From NCBI GenBank assembly GCA_963676605.2, contig CAXXSP010000023.1, positions 1 through 15,510 of the forward strand: DNA of 15,510 nucleotides, read 5' to 3'. A program made the position numbers and the translations under genes. Below the pieces are notes generated by a model. It was not told the DNA's origin, did no database searches, and was given only the letters and a program-made list of their open reading frames with translations. This stretch comes from SABI01 sp963676605 (GTDB lineage Bacteria > Spirochaetota > Spirochaetia > Sphaerochaetales > Sphaerochaetaceae). Of the stretch, positions 6,961 through 14,128 are shown in pieces (position 1 is the stretch's first letter; each line of letters starts with the position of its first letter).

Positions 6961-7896
6961 ATGAGAGACAGGCGGATAACCATTCTTGATACCACGCTGC
7001 GAGACGGGAACCAGGCACCCGACCTTCTGATACCGGTCAAAGACCGGCTGTCAGTGGCTGACCGCCTCTTCGCGGCCGGAGTTGATGAGATAGAAGCCGG
7101 CATACCGGCAATCGGAGAGCAGGAAAGAGAGTTCATGCGGACGCTCAGTGAAAGCTATCCCGATAAAAGGATCACCGCGTGGTGCCGCCTGAAAGAACTT
7201 GATGTCTCCCTCGCGAAGGAGACAGGAGTGAACGCCCTTCACCTCTGCCTTCCGTTCTCGGATTACCACCTGGAAGCTACGGGGATGAGCTGGGATGAAG
7301 TGAGGGAGAGACTTGCGCTCCTCATCGAGAAACACAGGGCCGACTTCGATCATATCAGTATCGGGCTGCAGGATGCCTTCAGGGTTACCCTGCAGCGCTT
7401 TGATGAGGTGAGAAGCCTTGTTTCCTCACTCTCAATCGAGAGGATACGGATATCAGATACGGTGGGAACCGCATCCCCCTCCCAGGTGAGCAGACTCATC
7501 ACCTCCTTCACTGAAAAGGAAGATGCCGCAGAGATCGAGTTCCATGCCCACAATGATTTCGGTCTCGCTACCGCGAACACGCTCGCCGCCGTCGAAGCAG
7601 GAGCAGGGGTGATTGATGTAACCGTCAACGGCATAGGGGAGAGGGCGGGAAACTGTTCTCTTGCCGAGATTGCTGTCCTTTTGGGAGTGAGTGAACACTA
7701 CACAACAGGAATAGATCTGGAGAAGCTCTACCGTCTCAGTCTTCACGTGTCACAGATCACCGGACGTCCGCTTCCTGTCGACAAACCGCTCGTCGGAGAA
7801 GCGGTCTTCACCCATACTTCGGGAATTCACTGCCATGCCATGCAGTTTCATAAGCTGGCATACCAGCCCCTTCCCGCGAGTATTGTCGGACGATAA
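6961..7896 (+). CDS. nifV: NifV-like homocitrate synthase, C-terminally short
   Basis: A 311-residue DRE-TIM metallolyase. NifV condenses acetyl-CoA with 2-oxoglutarate to homocitrate, the organic ligand of the nitrogenase iron-molybdenum cofactor. The sequence follows NifV closely: DTTLRDGNQAP (10-20), VDEIEAGIPAIGEQE, ITAWCRL, the metal-binding HAHND (H195, H197), the signature NGIGERAGN (223-231) and VFTHTSGIH. Two oddities stand out. The usual RDGEQ is RDGNQ, and the protein stops at SIVGR, just where family members (about 370-380 residues) continue into the LGKHSG motif and C-terminal region. No other frame restores the motif. It may be a reduced active form, a related acyl-CoA condensing enzyme, or a decaying gene. 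GAGAGAGGA precedes the ATG; nifA-like follows after 37 bp. Confidence 0.75.
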   Translation: MRDRRITILDTTLRDGNQAPDLLIPVKDRLSVADRLFAAGVDEIEAGIPAIGEQEREFMRTLSESYPDKRITAWCRLKELDVSLAKETGVNALHLCLPFSDYHLEATGMSWDEVRERLALLIEKHRADFDHISIGLQDAFRVTLQRFDEVRSLVSSLSIERIRISDTVGTASPSQVSRLITSFTEKEDAAEIEFHAHNDFGLATANTLAAVEAGAGVIDVTVNGIGERAGNCSLAEIAVLLGVSEHYTTGIDLEKLYRLSLHVSQITGRPLPVDKPLVGEAVFTHTSGIHCHAMQFHKLAYQPLPASIVGR

Positions 7897-7933
7897 AGAA
7901 TCTTATCCATGAAGGATAGAGGAGAATAACCGT

Positions 7934-9487
7934 ATGCTTGATACGTTTACACAGCTCAAAAACTATCAGATAGTCATCTCGCTTCTGTATGATATAGGAC
8001 TTACCCTCAGGGAGGTCGATGATTCGAGAAAAGTGTTCAAGTCCGTACTCAGAATCATGTATCAGCACATGGGTATGCATCGGGGCATGATCACGATCCT
8101 GAACAGGAAGAGCGGTGAGATATCTATCGAGGAATCGTTCGGACTCAGTGAGAGTGAAGCCTCGAGAGGGACGTATGTGCTCGGAGAAGGGATCACCGGA
8201 AAGGTCGTGGAGAGCGGAAACGCAATCATCGTCCCGAAAATCACCCGTGAACCTGAATTTCTCGACAAGACACAGGCAAGGGGGAACAGAAACGAGAAGG
8301 ATATTTCGTTCATCTGTGTTCCCATTATGGGGTCTGACGGAGTTATCGGAACACTGAGTGCCGATAAGCTCCTCGGCAGCGATGTCTCTCTTGAAGATGA
8401 TCAGAAACTTCTTACCATCATCGCCACCATGATCTACCGCGCCGTACGGCTTCACCAGGCGATCACTGAAGAAAATCAGATTCTGAAAGAGGAGAATGAG
8501 AGACTCCATCTGGAACTGAAGGGCATGCTGAAGCCGGTCAACCTGATCGGGACTTCGAGTGCCATGCAGCTTCTGTTCTCTCAGATAAAGAGGATCTCAT
8601 CAACCCCGAGCACAACCCTTATTCTCGGTGAGAGCGGGGTGGGGAAAGAGCTGGTCGCTCAGGCGATCCACTACAACAGCGACAGAGCGCACAGTCCCTT
8701 TATCAAATTCAATTGCGGAGCAATCCCGGAGAATCTTATAGAGAGCGAACTCTTCGGTTATAACCGAGGAGCGTTCACCGGTGCTGTCACCAGCTACAGA
8801 GGAAAGTTCGAGCAGGCGGCAGGCGGTACCCTCTTCCTTGACGAGGTCGGGGAAATGTCACCCGCGGTACAGACGAAACTCCTCCGTGTCCTTCAGGAGA
8901 AGGAGATAGAGAGGGTTGGTGGAGCAGTTGTGATTCCTATAGATGTGAGGGTCATAGCTGCAACGAACAAAGACCTGGAACAGCTGGTCGCTGAAGGCAG
9001 CTTCAGAGAGGATCTCTATTACCGTCTCAACGTGTTTCCCATTCTTGTTCCCCCCCTACGGGACCGCAAGAGTGATATCATACCTCTGGCTGACCACTTT
9101 ATCGAGAAGCACAGTTCCCGTGTCGGGAATACCGTCACACGTATATCAACACCCGCGATAGACATGCTCACAAGCTATCACTGGCCGGGTAATGTGCGCG
9201 AACTGGAGAACTGCATTGAAAGGGCAGTCATCCTCGCTGATGACGGAGTGCTTCATGGACATGACCTGCCTCCATCACTGCAGAAAGCTGATGCGAACTC
9301 TCATCTGGATGAAAGCGCTACGCTGGAAGAAAAAGTCGAAGCTCTCGAGTATGAACTCGTCATTGAAGAACTGGAGCGAACCCGGGGCCATATTTCGCAT
9401 GCGGCAGAGAATCTCGGTCTTTCCGTGCGGAAGATGGGTCTTCGCATCGAGAAGTACGGTATAGACGTCACCCGTTTTAAAAAATAG
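7934..9487 (+). CDS. nifA: NifA-like sigma-54-dependent transcriptional activator
   Basis: A 517-residue enhancer-binding protein with NifA architecture. An N-terminal GAF domain spans about 15-180, and a coiled-coil linker rich in Glu/Leu spans about 180-205. The AAA+ domain (about 205-440) has Walker A GESGVGKE (232-239), the sigma-54 contact loop GAFTGA (279-284) and Walker B TLFLDEVGEM (D303, E304). A Fis-type helix-turn-helix lies at the C-terminus (ISHAAENLGLSVRKMGLRI). The NifA call rests on domain order, the C-terminal sequence and the nifV-like neighbour. The linker cysteines of oxygen-sensitive rhizobial NifA are absent. It probably activates the sigma-54 promoter at 6913-6930 and so its own operon. 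It could instead serve another nitrogen or hydantoin-related regulon. AGGAGA lies 10 bp before the ATG. Confidence 0.82.
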   Translation: MLDTFTQLKNYQIVISLLYDIGLTLREVDDSRKVFKSVLRIMYQHMGMHRGMITILNRKSGEISIEESFGLSESEASRGTYVLGEGITGKVVESGNAIIVPKITREPEFLDKTQARGNRNEKDISFICVPIMGSDGVIGTLSADKLLGSDVSLEDDQKLLTIIATMIYRAVRLHQAITEENQILKEENERLHLELKGMLKPVNLIGTSSAMQLLFSQIKRISSTPSTTLILGESGVGKELVAQAIHYNSDRAHSPFIKFNCGAIPENLIESELFGYNRGAFTGAVTSYRGKFEQAAGGTLFLDEVGEMSPAVQTKLLRVLQEKEIERVGGAVVIPIDVRVIAATNKDLEQLVAEGSFREDLYYRLNVFPILVPPLRDRKSDIIPLADHFIEKHSSRVGNTVTRISTPAIDMLTSYHWPGNVRELENCIERAVILADDGVLHGHDLPPSLQKADANSHLDESATLEEKVEALEYELVIEELERTRGHISHAAENLGLSVRKMGLRIEKYGIDVTRFKK

Positions 9488-9511
9488 AAATGTACATAAA
9501 AGTGATTTTCA

Positions 9512-9526
9512 GGAAATAGTATTTCC
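9512..9526. repeat. 15-bp palindrome downstream of nifA-like gene
   Basis: GGAAATA-G-TATTTCC is a perfect inverted repeat with a single central base, 25 bp after the nifA-like stop and about 215 bp before the hydantoinase ATG. The one-base centre and lack of a T-run argue against a terminator. The form suits a dimeric DNA-binding protein. The rest of 9488-9740 shows weak hairpins (9576-9589, 9621-9637) and no clear promoter. Confidence 0.45.
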
Positions 9527-9740
9527 CTTCACGTAATATTTTACATCAGACCGGCACATCGATCAGCCATGATCTTTCTCCAGAGAGAAGGAAGGTTGTA
9601 AAAGGTCAATATGGTGTATCACGGTAAGAAAAACCGTTCCACGTTCTCAGGGAATTATGGTAGAGTATTGATGTGCATGGATGCGTCTTTTTAGACAAAA
9701 AGAGAATGCACAGGTTTTCTCACAGGAGGAAAAACAGACG

Positions 9741-11123
9741 ATGACAACAAAAACATTACTGATACAGGGAGCAGTGCTGTTCGAAGCCGACCGCTCACTC
9801 AAAACCGATATGGTGGTGGAGAACGGGAAGGTGGCACGTATTGACCGTGCCATAGACGTCAAGACGCTCCCGAAGGGAACAGAAGTGATAGAGGCCGACG
9901 GGCTCTGTCTTCTCCCCGGCATCATCGATGCCCACACCCATTACCACTTGGTTTCCCGTGGGACGGTGACTGCCGATTCTTTTCGCGAGGGATCCCGTCT
10001 TGCCGCCTACGGAGGCGTAACGACCGTGATCGATTTCAGCGATCACGAAAAGGGAAAGAGCCTTGCAGAAAGTGTCGAGGAGAGAAAGAGCGCCTACCTT
10101 GAAGGTGCTCATGTAGACTTCTCCCTCCATCAGGGGATATACCGTCTCCCTGAGGATATCGACAGCGAGCTCGAAGAGCTCAAGGCAAAGGGAATCACTG
10201 CGGTGAAGTTGTTCACCACCTACCGCAGCGCAGGGTATCTGATGGAGCTGAATGTTCTGTCCACCGTATTCGAAGCCTGTGCACGTCACGGTATGCTCGT
10301 CACTGTTCACTGTGAGGATGATACCTACCTGAACGAAGTGGCCTACGACTATGCGGGAGACTACGGAGTCGCCGACCATCCGGTGCTCCGCCCGGCAGAA
10401 GCCGAGCGCCGTGCCATCGAGATGATAGGTGATCTTGCCGCCCGTTATGATATGAGTGTCTACGTGGTTCATCTTTCAAGTGAAACAGGTCTTGAAGAGG
10501 CGAGAAAGCAGAGAGAGAAGGGAGTGAAGATGATTCTTGAGACGACTCCCCACTACCTCTTCCTGGAGAATTCGCGTTTGAAGGGGGAGGAGGGTTCTGC
10601 CTTCATTATGACACCTCCGCTGCGTGAGCGCGGCGATAACCTCGCTCTTCAGGATGCCCTTGTCGCAGGCGAGATCGATGTGGTCGCGACTGACCACTGC
10701 GCCTTCACCCGGGAGCAGAAACTCGCCTCCCGTGATGTCAGAACGGTCTACCCGGGAATCCCGGGAACAGAGGAGATGGTCTCCCTCGTCCATAATTTCG
10801 CAGTCGCCTCGAGCAGGATGAGCCTCTCACAGATGGTGAAGGTCCTCTCAACGAATCCCGCGAAACACTTCGGTCTCTATCCGAGGAAGGGGACACTTCA
10901 GGTGGGCAGTGATGCCGACTTCGTTCTGTTCGACCCCTCTGCAGTATGGGAGATCGATGATGAGAGTGTCCACAGCGCCAGCGGCTACAGCGCCTACAGC
11001 GGCATGACAACGACCGGAAGGGTCGTCATGACCTATCTGAGGGGTCAGCTGCTGATGGGAGATGATGTCTATATCGGGGATCAGGTGGATCCTGAGTTCA
11101 TTCCGTCGGTTCAGGAGAGATAG
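9741..11123 (+). CDS. hydantoinase / dihydropyrimidinase-type cyclic amidohydrolase
   Basis: A 460-residue cytoplasmic metal-dependent hydrolase that opens cyclic amides such as hydantoins or dihydropyrimidines. All binuclear-site ligands are present at near-standard positions: H65 and H67 (AHTHYH), K156 for carboxylation (AVKLFTTY), H190 (VTVHCED), H244 (VVHLSS) and D318 (ATDHCAF). The C-terminal strand region GRVVMTYLRGQ is also typical. Substrate-loop residues are unusual (HYHLV where many have HMEMP; HCED where many have HAEN), so the natural substrate (hydantoin, dihydrouracil, allantoin or other) is unresolved. The ATG at 9741 (MTTKTLL) follows AGGAGG; an upstream ATG at 9681 lacks a site. 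It overlaps the convergent SDR gene by 13 bp. Confidence 0.88.
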   Translation: MTTKTLLIQGAVLFEADRSLKTDMVVENGKVARIDRAIDVKTLPKGTEVIEADGLCLLPGIIDAHTHYHLVSRGTVTADSFREGSRLAAYGGVTTVIDFSDHEKGKSLAESVEERKSAYLEGAHVDFSLHQGIYRLPEDIDSELEELKAKGITAVKLFTTYRSAGYLMELNVLSTVFEACARHGMLVTVHCEDDTYLNEVAYDYAGDYGVADHPVLRPAEAERRAIEMIGDLAARYDMSVYVVHLSSETGLEEARKQREKGVKMILETTPHYLFLENSRLKGEEGSAFIMTPPLRERGDNLALQDALVAGEIDVVATDHCAFTREQKLASRDVRTVYPGIPGTEEMVSLVHNFAVASSRMSLSQMVKVLSTNPAKHFGLYPRKGTLQVGSDADFVLFDPSAVWEIDDESVHSASGYSAYSGMTTTGRVVMTYLRGQLLMGDDVYIGDQVDPEFIPSVQER

Positions 11124-11932
11124 AGCAGCCTGACGATATACTCGGCAAGGCGGTCCGGCAGAACCCGCTTCAGGAGCATAAGAGTCGTATAGGAGAGCCC
11201 GACGGTAACCCGTACCGGGGGATTGCGTCGTTTCAGGGCACGGTACACCGTCTTCGCCACAAGACGCGGATGGTGTCCGTTCTGTTCGTCCTTCGCCATT
11301 TTCTGTACGGCCTTTCTTCCCCGCTCTTCAAAGGGGGAGCCCTCTGGTGCATGATAGGTTCTCATTGAGGTGAAGGAGGTTTTCGTGTCTCCCGGTTCGA
11401 TGATGACTGCCGTCATCCCCAGATGGCGGGTTTCCAGCCTGAGAGCTTCCACATAGGCTTCCAGGGCGAACTTCGTCGCACTGTAATGGCCCTGGTAGGG
11501 GATACTGATCCTTCCTGCGACCGATCCGATGACGATGATTCTGCTCTTGCTGAGCAGATTGCGCCGAAGGAGGGCTTCGTTGATCCTCAGCACACCGAAA
11601 TAGTTCGTCTCGAACTGTTCCCTCACGGCTTCGATCGGTGTATCGAGGGTGCTTCCGGCGATGCCGTATCCTGCGCAGTGGATGACCGCATGAAAGGAGC
11701 TCAATCCCTCCTGCGTTCCACAGATCGCAGCGAGGGTCTGTTCGATCGAATCGGGGTCCGAGACATCCATAGGATAGAAGGCGGCTGATCCGTGCTGCCA
11801 CGATTCAGGTCTTCCCCTTCGGGATACCCCGTGGACCCTGTACCCTTTCCCGGCAAGAAGGATCATGACCTCGCGTCCGATACCGCTTGTGGCTCCGGTG
11901 ACGAGTATGTGCTTTTCCTGATCTCTATTCAT
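11111..11932 (-). CDS. short-chain dehydrogenase/reductase (SDR family)
   Basis: A 273-residue classical SDR oxidoreductase using NAD(P)H. It has the nucleotide-binding TGATSGIG (12-19), HCAG (85-88) in place of the common NNAG, and the catalytic tetrad N110, S137, Y150 and K154 (YSATK). Arginines after the second strand (SRRGR, 37-41) suggest NADPH preference. The C-terminal region, rich in Arg and hydrophobic residues, resembles SDRs acting on retinol- or steroid-like or lipid substrates, but the substrate is unknown. The ATG at 11932 follows GAGGGAG at five bases; the ATG at 12007 would overlap the trpS start. It is divergent from trpS with overlapping promoters and convergent with the hydantoinase gene. 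Confidence 0.87.
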   Translation of the reverse strand: MNRDQEKHILVTGATSGIGREVMILLAGKGYRVHGVSRRGRPESWQHGSAAFYPMDVSDPDSIEQTLAAICGTQEGLSSFHAVIHCAGYGIAGSTLDTPIEAVREQFETNYFGVLRINEALLRRNLLSKSRIIVIGSVAGRISIPYQGHYSATKFALEAYVEALRLETRHLGMTAVIIEPGDTKTSFTSMRTYHAPEGSPFEERGRKAVQKMAKDEQNGHHPRLVAKTVYRALKRRNPPVRVTVGLSYTTLMLLKRVLPDRLAEYIVRLLYLS

Positions 11933-11945
11933 GGATACTCCCTCT

Positions 11946-11973
11946 TTTTCATTTCCACTCTTTTGTGTATACT
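11946..11973 (+). promoter_or_regulatory. trpS promoter, overlapping a divergent SDR promoter
   Basis: On the plus strand TTTTCA (11946-11951) and TATACT (11968-11973) are 16 bp apart, giving a start near 11980 and a leader of about 26 nt before trpS. On the minus strand TTGCGC (11994-11989) and TATACA (11971-11966) are 17 bp apart and face the SDR gene. The two -10 boxes share four bases, so the polymerases should compete. Confidence 0.55.
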
Positions 11974-12005
11974 CAACAAACATCGATCGCGCAAGGGGAG
12001 ATTCC

Positions 12006-12998
12006 ATGGAAACACGTAAACAGAGAATATTGACAGGTGACCGTACAACGGGAAAACTGCACCTCGGCCATTATGTCGGATCCCTGCAGAGCAGAGTCGC
12101 AATGCAGAAGGAGTATGAGACGTTTATTCTCCTTGCCGATATCCAGGCACTCACCACCCATTTCGAGCAGAAGGAACTCCTGCATCAGAGTATACGGGAG
12201 GTGACCATCGATAACCTTTCGGTAGGGCTCGACCCTGAAATCTCGACTATCGTGCAGCAGAGCGGCGTTCCCTCCATTGCGGAGATGACCGTCTTCTACT
12301 CGATGATCACCAGCGTGAACGTCCTCAGGCACAACCCCACAATCAAGACCGAAGCCAAGCAGTACGGCTACAAGGATCTCTCCTACGGATTCCTCGGGTA
12401 CCCGGTATCGCAGACTGCCGATATCACCTTCTGTAATGCCGATGTCGTTCCCGTCGGGGAGGACCAGATTCCCCATATCGAACTTGCACGGAGAATCGTG
12501 AGGAAGTTCAACGGCATGTACGGCACGACTATCACGGAACCCCAGGCGAAGCTCTCTGTTGTCAGCCGTCTGTCGGGTCTCGACGGGAATGCGAAGATGG
12601 GCAAGTCCCTCGGCAATGCGATCTACCTCTCTGATTCTCCGAAAGAGGTTTCAGACAAGGTGAGACGTGCGGTGACCGACCCGGCACGGGTCACGAAGGA
12701 TATCCCGGGAGACCCCTCGATCTGTAACGTGGCCAAGTACCATAAGATCTTCACTCCCTCGGAGTACGAAAATATCTGCTCGATGTGCCGCTCCGCAAGC
12801 ATCGGCTGTGTCGCCTGCAAGAAGAAGCTGACAGAATCCCTCAATACCCTTCTCGATCCCTTCAGGGAGAAGAGGGCTTACTATGAAGAGCACTCCGATC
12901 TTGTCACCGACATCATCAAGAGTGGCACCGCCAAGGCGAATGCTGTAGGAAATGAGACGGTGAAGATGATGAAGGATGCCATGCATCTGAGTGTCTGA
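12006..12998 (+). CDS. trpS: tryptophan--tRNA ligase with cysteine cluster
   Basis: A 330-residue class I aminoacyl-tRNA synthetase that charges tRNA-Trp. The HIGH motif appears as HLGH (19-22) after TGDRTTGKL, and the KMSKS loop as AKMGKS (196-201). GEDQIPHIELAR is also diagnostic. Near the C-terminus, C240, C258, C261, C268 and C271 form a cluster. C240, C261, C268 and C271 give C-x20-C-x6-C-x2-C, close to the C-x22-C-x6-C-x2-C that binds a [4Fe-4S] cluster in Thermotoga maritima TrpRS. The ATG at 12006 follows AAGGGGAG at five bases; an upstream ATG at 11931 lies in the promoter. It is followed after 17 bp by azlC, probably in one transcript. Confidence 0.93.
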   Translation: METRKQRILTGDRTTGKLHLGHYVGSLQSRVAMQKEYETFILLADIQALTTHFEQKELLHQSIREVTIDNLSVGLDPEISTIVQQSGVPSIAEMTVFYSMITSVNVLRHNPTIKTEAKQYGYKDLSYGFLGYPVSQTADITFCNADVVPVGEDQIPHIELARRIVRKFNGMYGTTITEPQAKLSVVSRLSGLDGNAKMGKSLGNAIYLSDSPKEVSDKVRRAVTDPARVTKDIPGDPSICNVAKYHKIFTPSEYENICSMCRSASIGCVACKKKLTESLNTLLDPFREKRAYYEEHSDLVTDIIKSGTAKANAVGNETVKMMKDAMHLSV

Positions 12999-13015
12999 AC
13001 ACAAGAGAACATCCA

Positions 13016-13714
13016 ATGAGCAAAGGGAGCTTCAGGGAAGCTGTCTACACATCCCTCCCTGTCATGGGGGGCTATACTGTCCTCGGGTTCGCCTTCGGCC
13101 TTCTCGTCATTGATGCGGGTCTCCCCTGGTATGTGAGCACGCTCATGTCAGTCATCGTGTTCGCAGGGTCCGCCCAGTTCGTTCTGGTGGGACTCCTTGC
13201 CGCAACTGCTCCTCTTTCTTCGATTGCCCTGACCATGCTGCTGGTGAATTCCCGCCACATGTTCTACGGGATCAGTTTCGTCGAGTTCTTCTCCTCCATG
13301 GGACTGAAGAGATTTTACATGATCTTCTCTCTCACCGATGAGACCTATGCGCTCCTGTCCCTGATCAGGGGGGAGGAGAAATCACGGGAAGAGAAACAGT
13401 CTCTCGCCTGGATGATATCGGCACTGAACCAGTGCTACTGGGTCAGCGGGGCGACGGCAGGGGCTCTGGTGGGAGCCTTCGTTCCCGTGGTGACTGACGG
13501 AGTCGAATTCTCAATGACCGCACTGTTCACCGTCATCCTGGTGGAACAGCTGATCCAGCAGAAGACCTTTGCCCTCGCGGCACTCTCGTTCGTGTCGGCT
13601 CTTTTCATCCACCTCTATCTTCCGGGTTCAGCCTTCCTCTTCCCGTCCATGATCCTCATGCTGCTCCTGCTTGTTGCACAGTTCCAGCTGAATCAGGGGG
13701 AGAGCCGCCTATGA
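13016..13714 (+). CDS. azlC: branched-chain amino acid exporter large subunit AzlC
   Basis: A 232-residue membrane protein of the AzlC (LIV-E) family, which exports branched-chain amino acids and analogues together with AzlD. Family markers are YTVLGFAFGLL, VFAGSAQFVLVGLLA, LLVNSRHMFYGIS and LTDETYALL. Several hydrophobic spans are evident and the length is normal. The ribosome binding site is weak (AAGAGA), and with only 17 bp after trpS the gene probably relies on read-through. Its stop overlaps the azlD start by ATGA. Confidence 0.9.
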   Translation: MSKGSFREAVYTSLPVMGGYTVLGFAFGLLVIDAGLPWYVSTLMSVIVFAGSAQFVLVGLLAATAPLSSIALTMLLVNSRHMFYGISFVEFFSSMGLKRFYMIFSLTDETYALLSLIRGEEKSREEKQSLAWMISALNQCYWVSGATAGALVGAFVPVVTDGVEFSMTALFTVILVEQLIQQKTFALAALSFVSALFIHLYLPGSAFLFPSMILMLLLLVAQFQLNQGESRL

Positions 13715-14037
13715 GTATCACCTACATCGCCCTGGCCATAGCAATCAGCGCACTGGTGACCATCTTCACACGCGCCTTTCCCTTTATTCTTCTCTCCAGA
13801 AGGGACAGAATACCTGAGAGGCTCCTGTTTGTAGCGAAACGGCTGCCGGTCGCAGTCATCGCGATCCTTCTCTTCTACTCCGTGCAGCATGTCTCCTTCT
13901 CCACATTCAGCGGATGGGGCGGAGAAGTCATCGGCATCCTCGTCGTCGTGCTGCTCCACCTGTGGAAGCGTAATACCCTCCTCAGCGTACTGCTCGGAAC
14001 CCTCACCTATATGACCTTCATCTCACTGTTCGCTTGA
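13711..14037 (+). CDS. azlD: branched-chain amino acid exporter small subunit AzlD
   Basis: A 108-residue membrane protein with about four hydrophobic segments, the small partner of AzlC. Markers are ITIFTRAFPFILL-like sequence near the start (ALVTIFTRAFPF), RLPVAVIAILLFYSV and the C-terminal GTLTYM. The 4-bp ATGA overlap with azlC and GGGGGAG upstream of the ATG fit coupled, equimolar synthesis of the heteromeric exporter. Confidence 0.88.
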   Translation: MSITYIALAIAISALVTIFTRAFPFILLSRRDRIPERLLFVAKRLPVAVIAILLFYSVQHVSFSTFSGWGGEVIGILVVVLLHLWKRNTLLSVLLGTLTYMTFISLFA

Positions 14038-14043
14038 GCCGAT

Positions 14044-14076
14044 TTCTCCTCATCTGTACTCGGGAGAAGAGTTTTT
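14044..14076 (+). terminator. possible weak terminator after azlD
   Basis: TTCTCC (14044-14049) and GGAGAA (14063-14068) can pair around a 13-nt loop, followed by GAG and five T residues (14072-14076). The stem is only 6 bp, so termination may be partial. Its place between azlD and an independent promoter supports it. Confidence 0.4.
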
Positions 14077-14091
14077 CATTTCCATTGTCGG

Positions 14092-14121
14092 TTGTGTTCT
14101 GACACCTGATTGCCGTATAAT
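14092..14121 (+). promoter_or_regulatory. promoter of the DUF4954 gene, predicted leaderless start
   Basis: A perfect TATAAT (14116-14121) is preceded at 18 bp by TTGTGT (14092-14097). Transcription would begin about seven bases after the -10 box, at 14128-14129, which is the ATG itself. No Shine-Dalgarno sequence lies between the box and the start codon. Confidence 0.62.
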
Positions 14122-14128
14122 ACATCTC

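Noticed and set aside
7808..8509. Minus-strand frame of 233 codons opposite the nifA-like gene
   Set aside because: It is a shadow of the GAF-domain coding region; no ribosome binding site or family match.
9550..9567. GGCACATCGATCAGC as a second sigma-54 promoter upstream of the hydantoinase gene
   Set aside because: The gap between GG and GC is 11 bp; sigma-54 requires 10, and the site is far (about 170 bp) from the start codon.
9681..9740. Upstream ATG at 9681 as the hydantoinase start
   Set aside because: No ribosome binding site and no family similarity in the added 20 residues; ATG 9741 has AGGAGG upstream.
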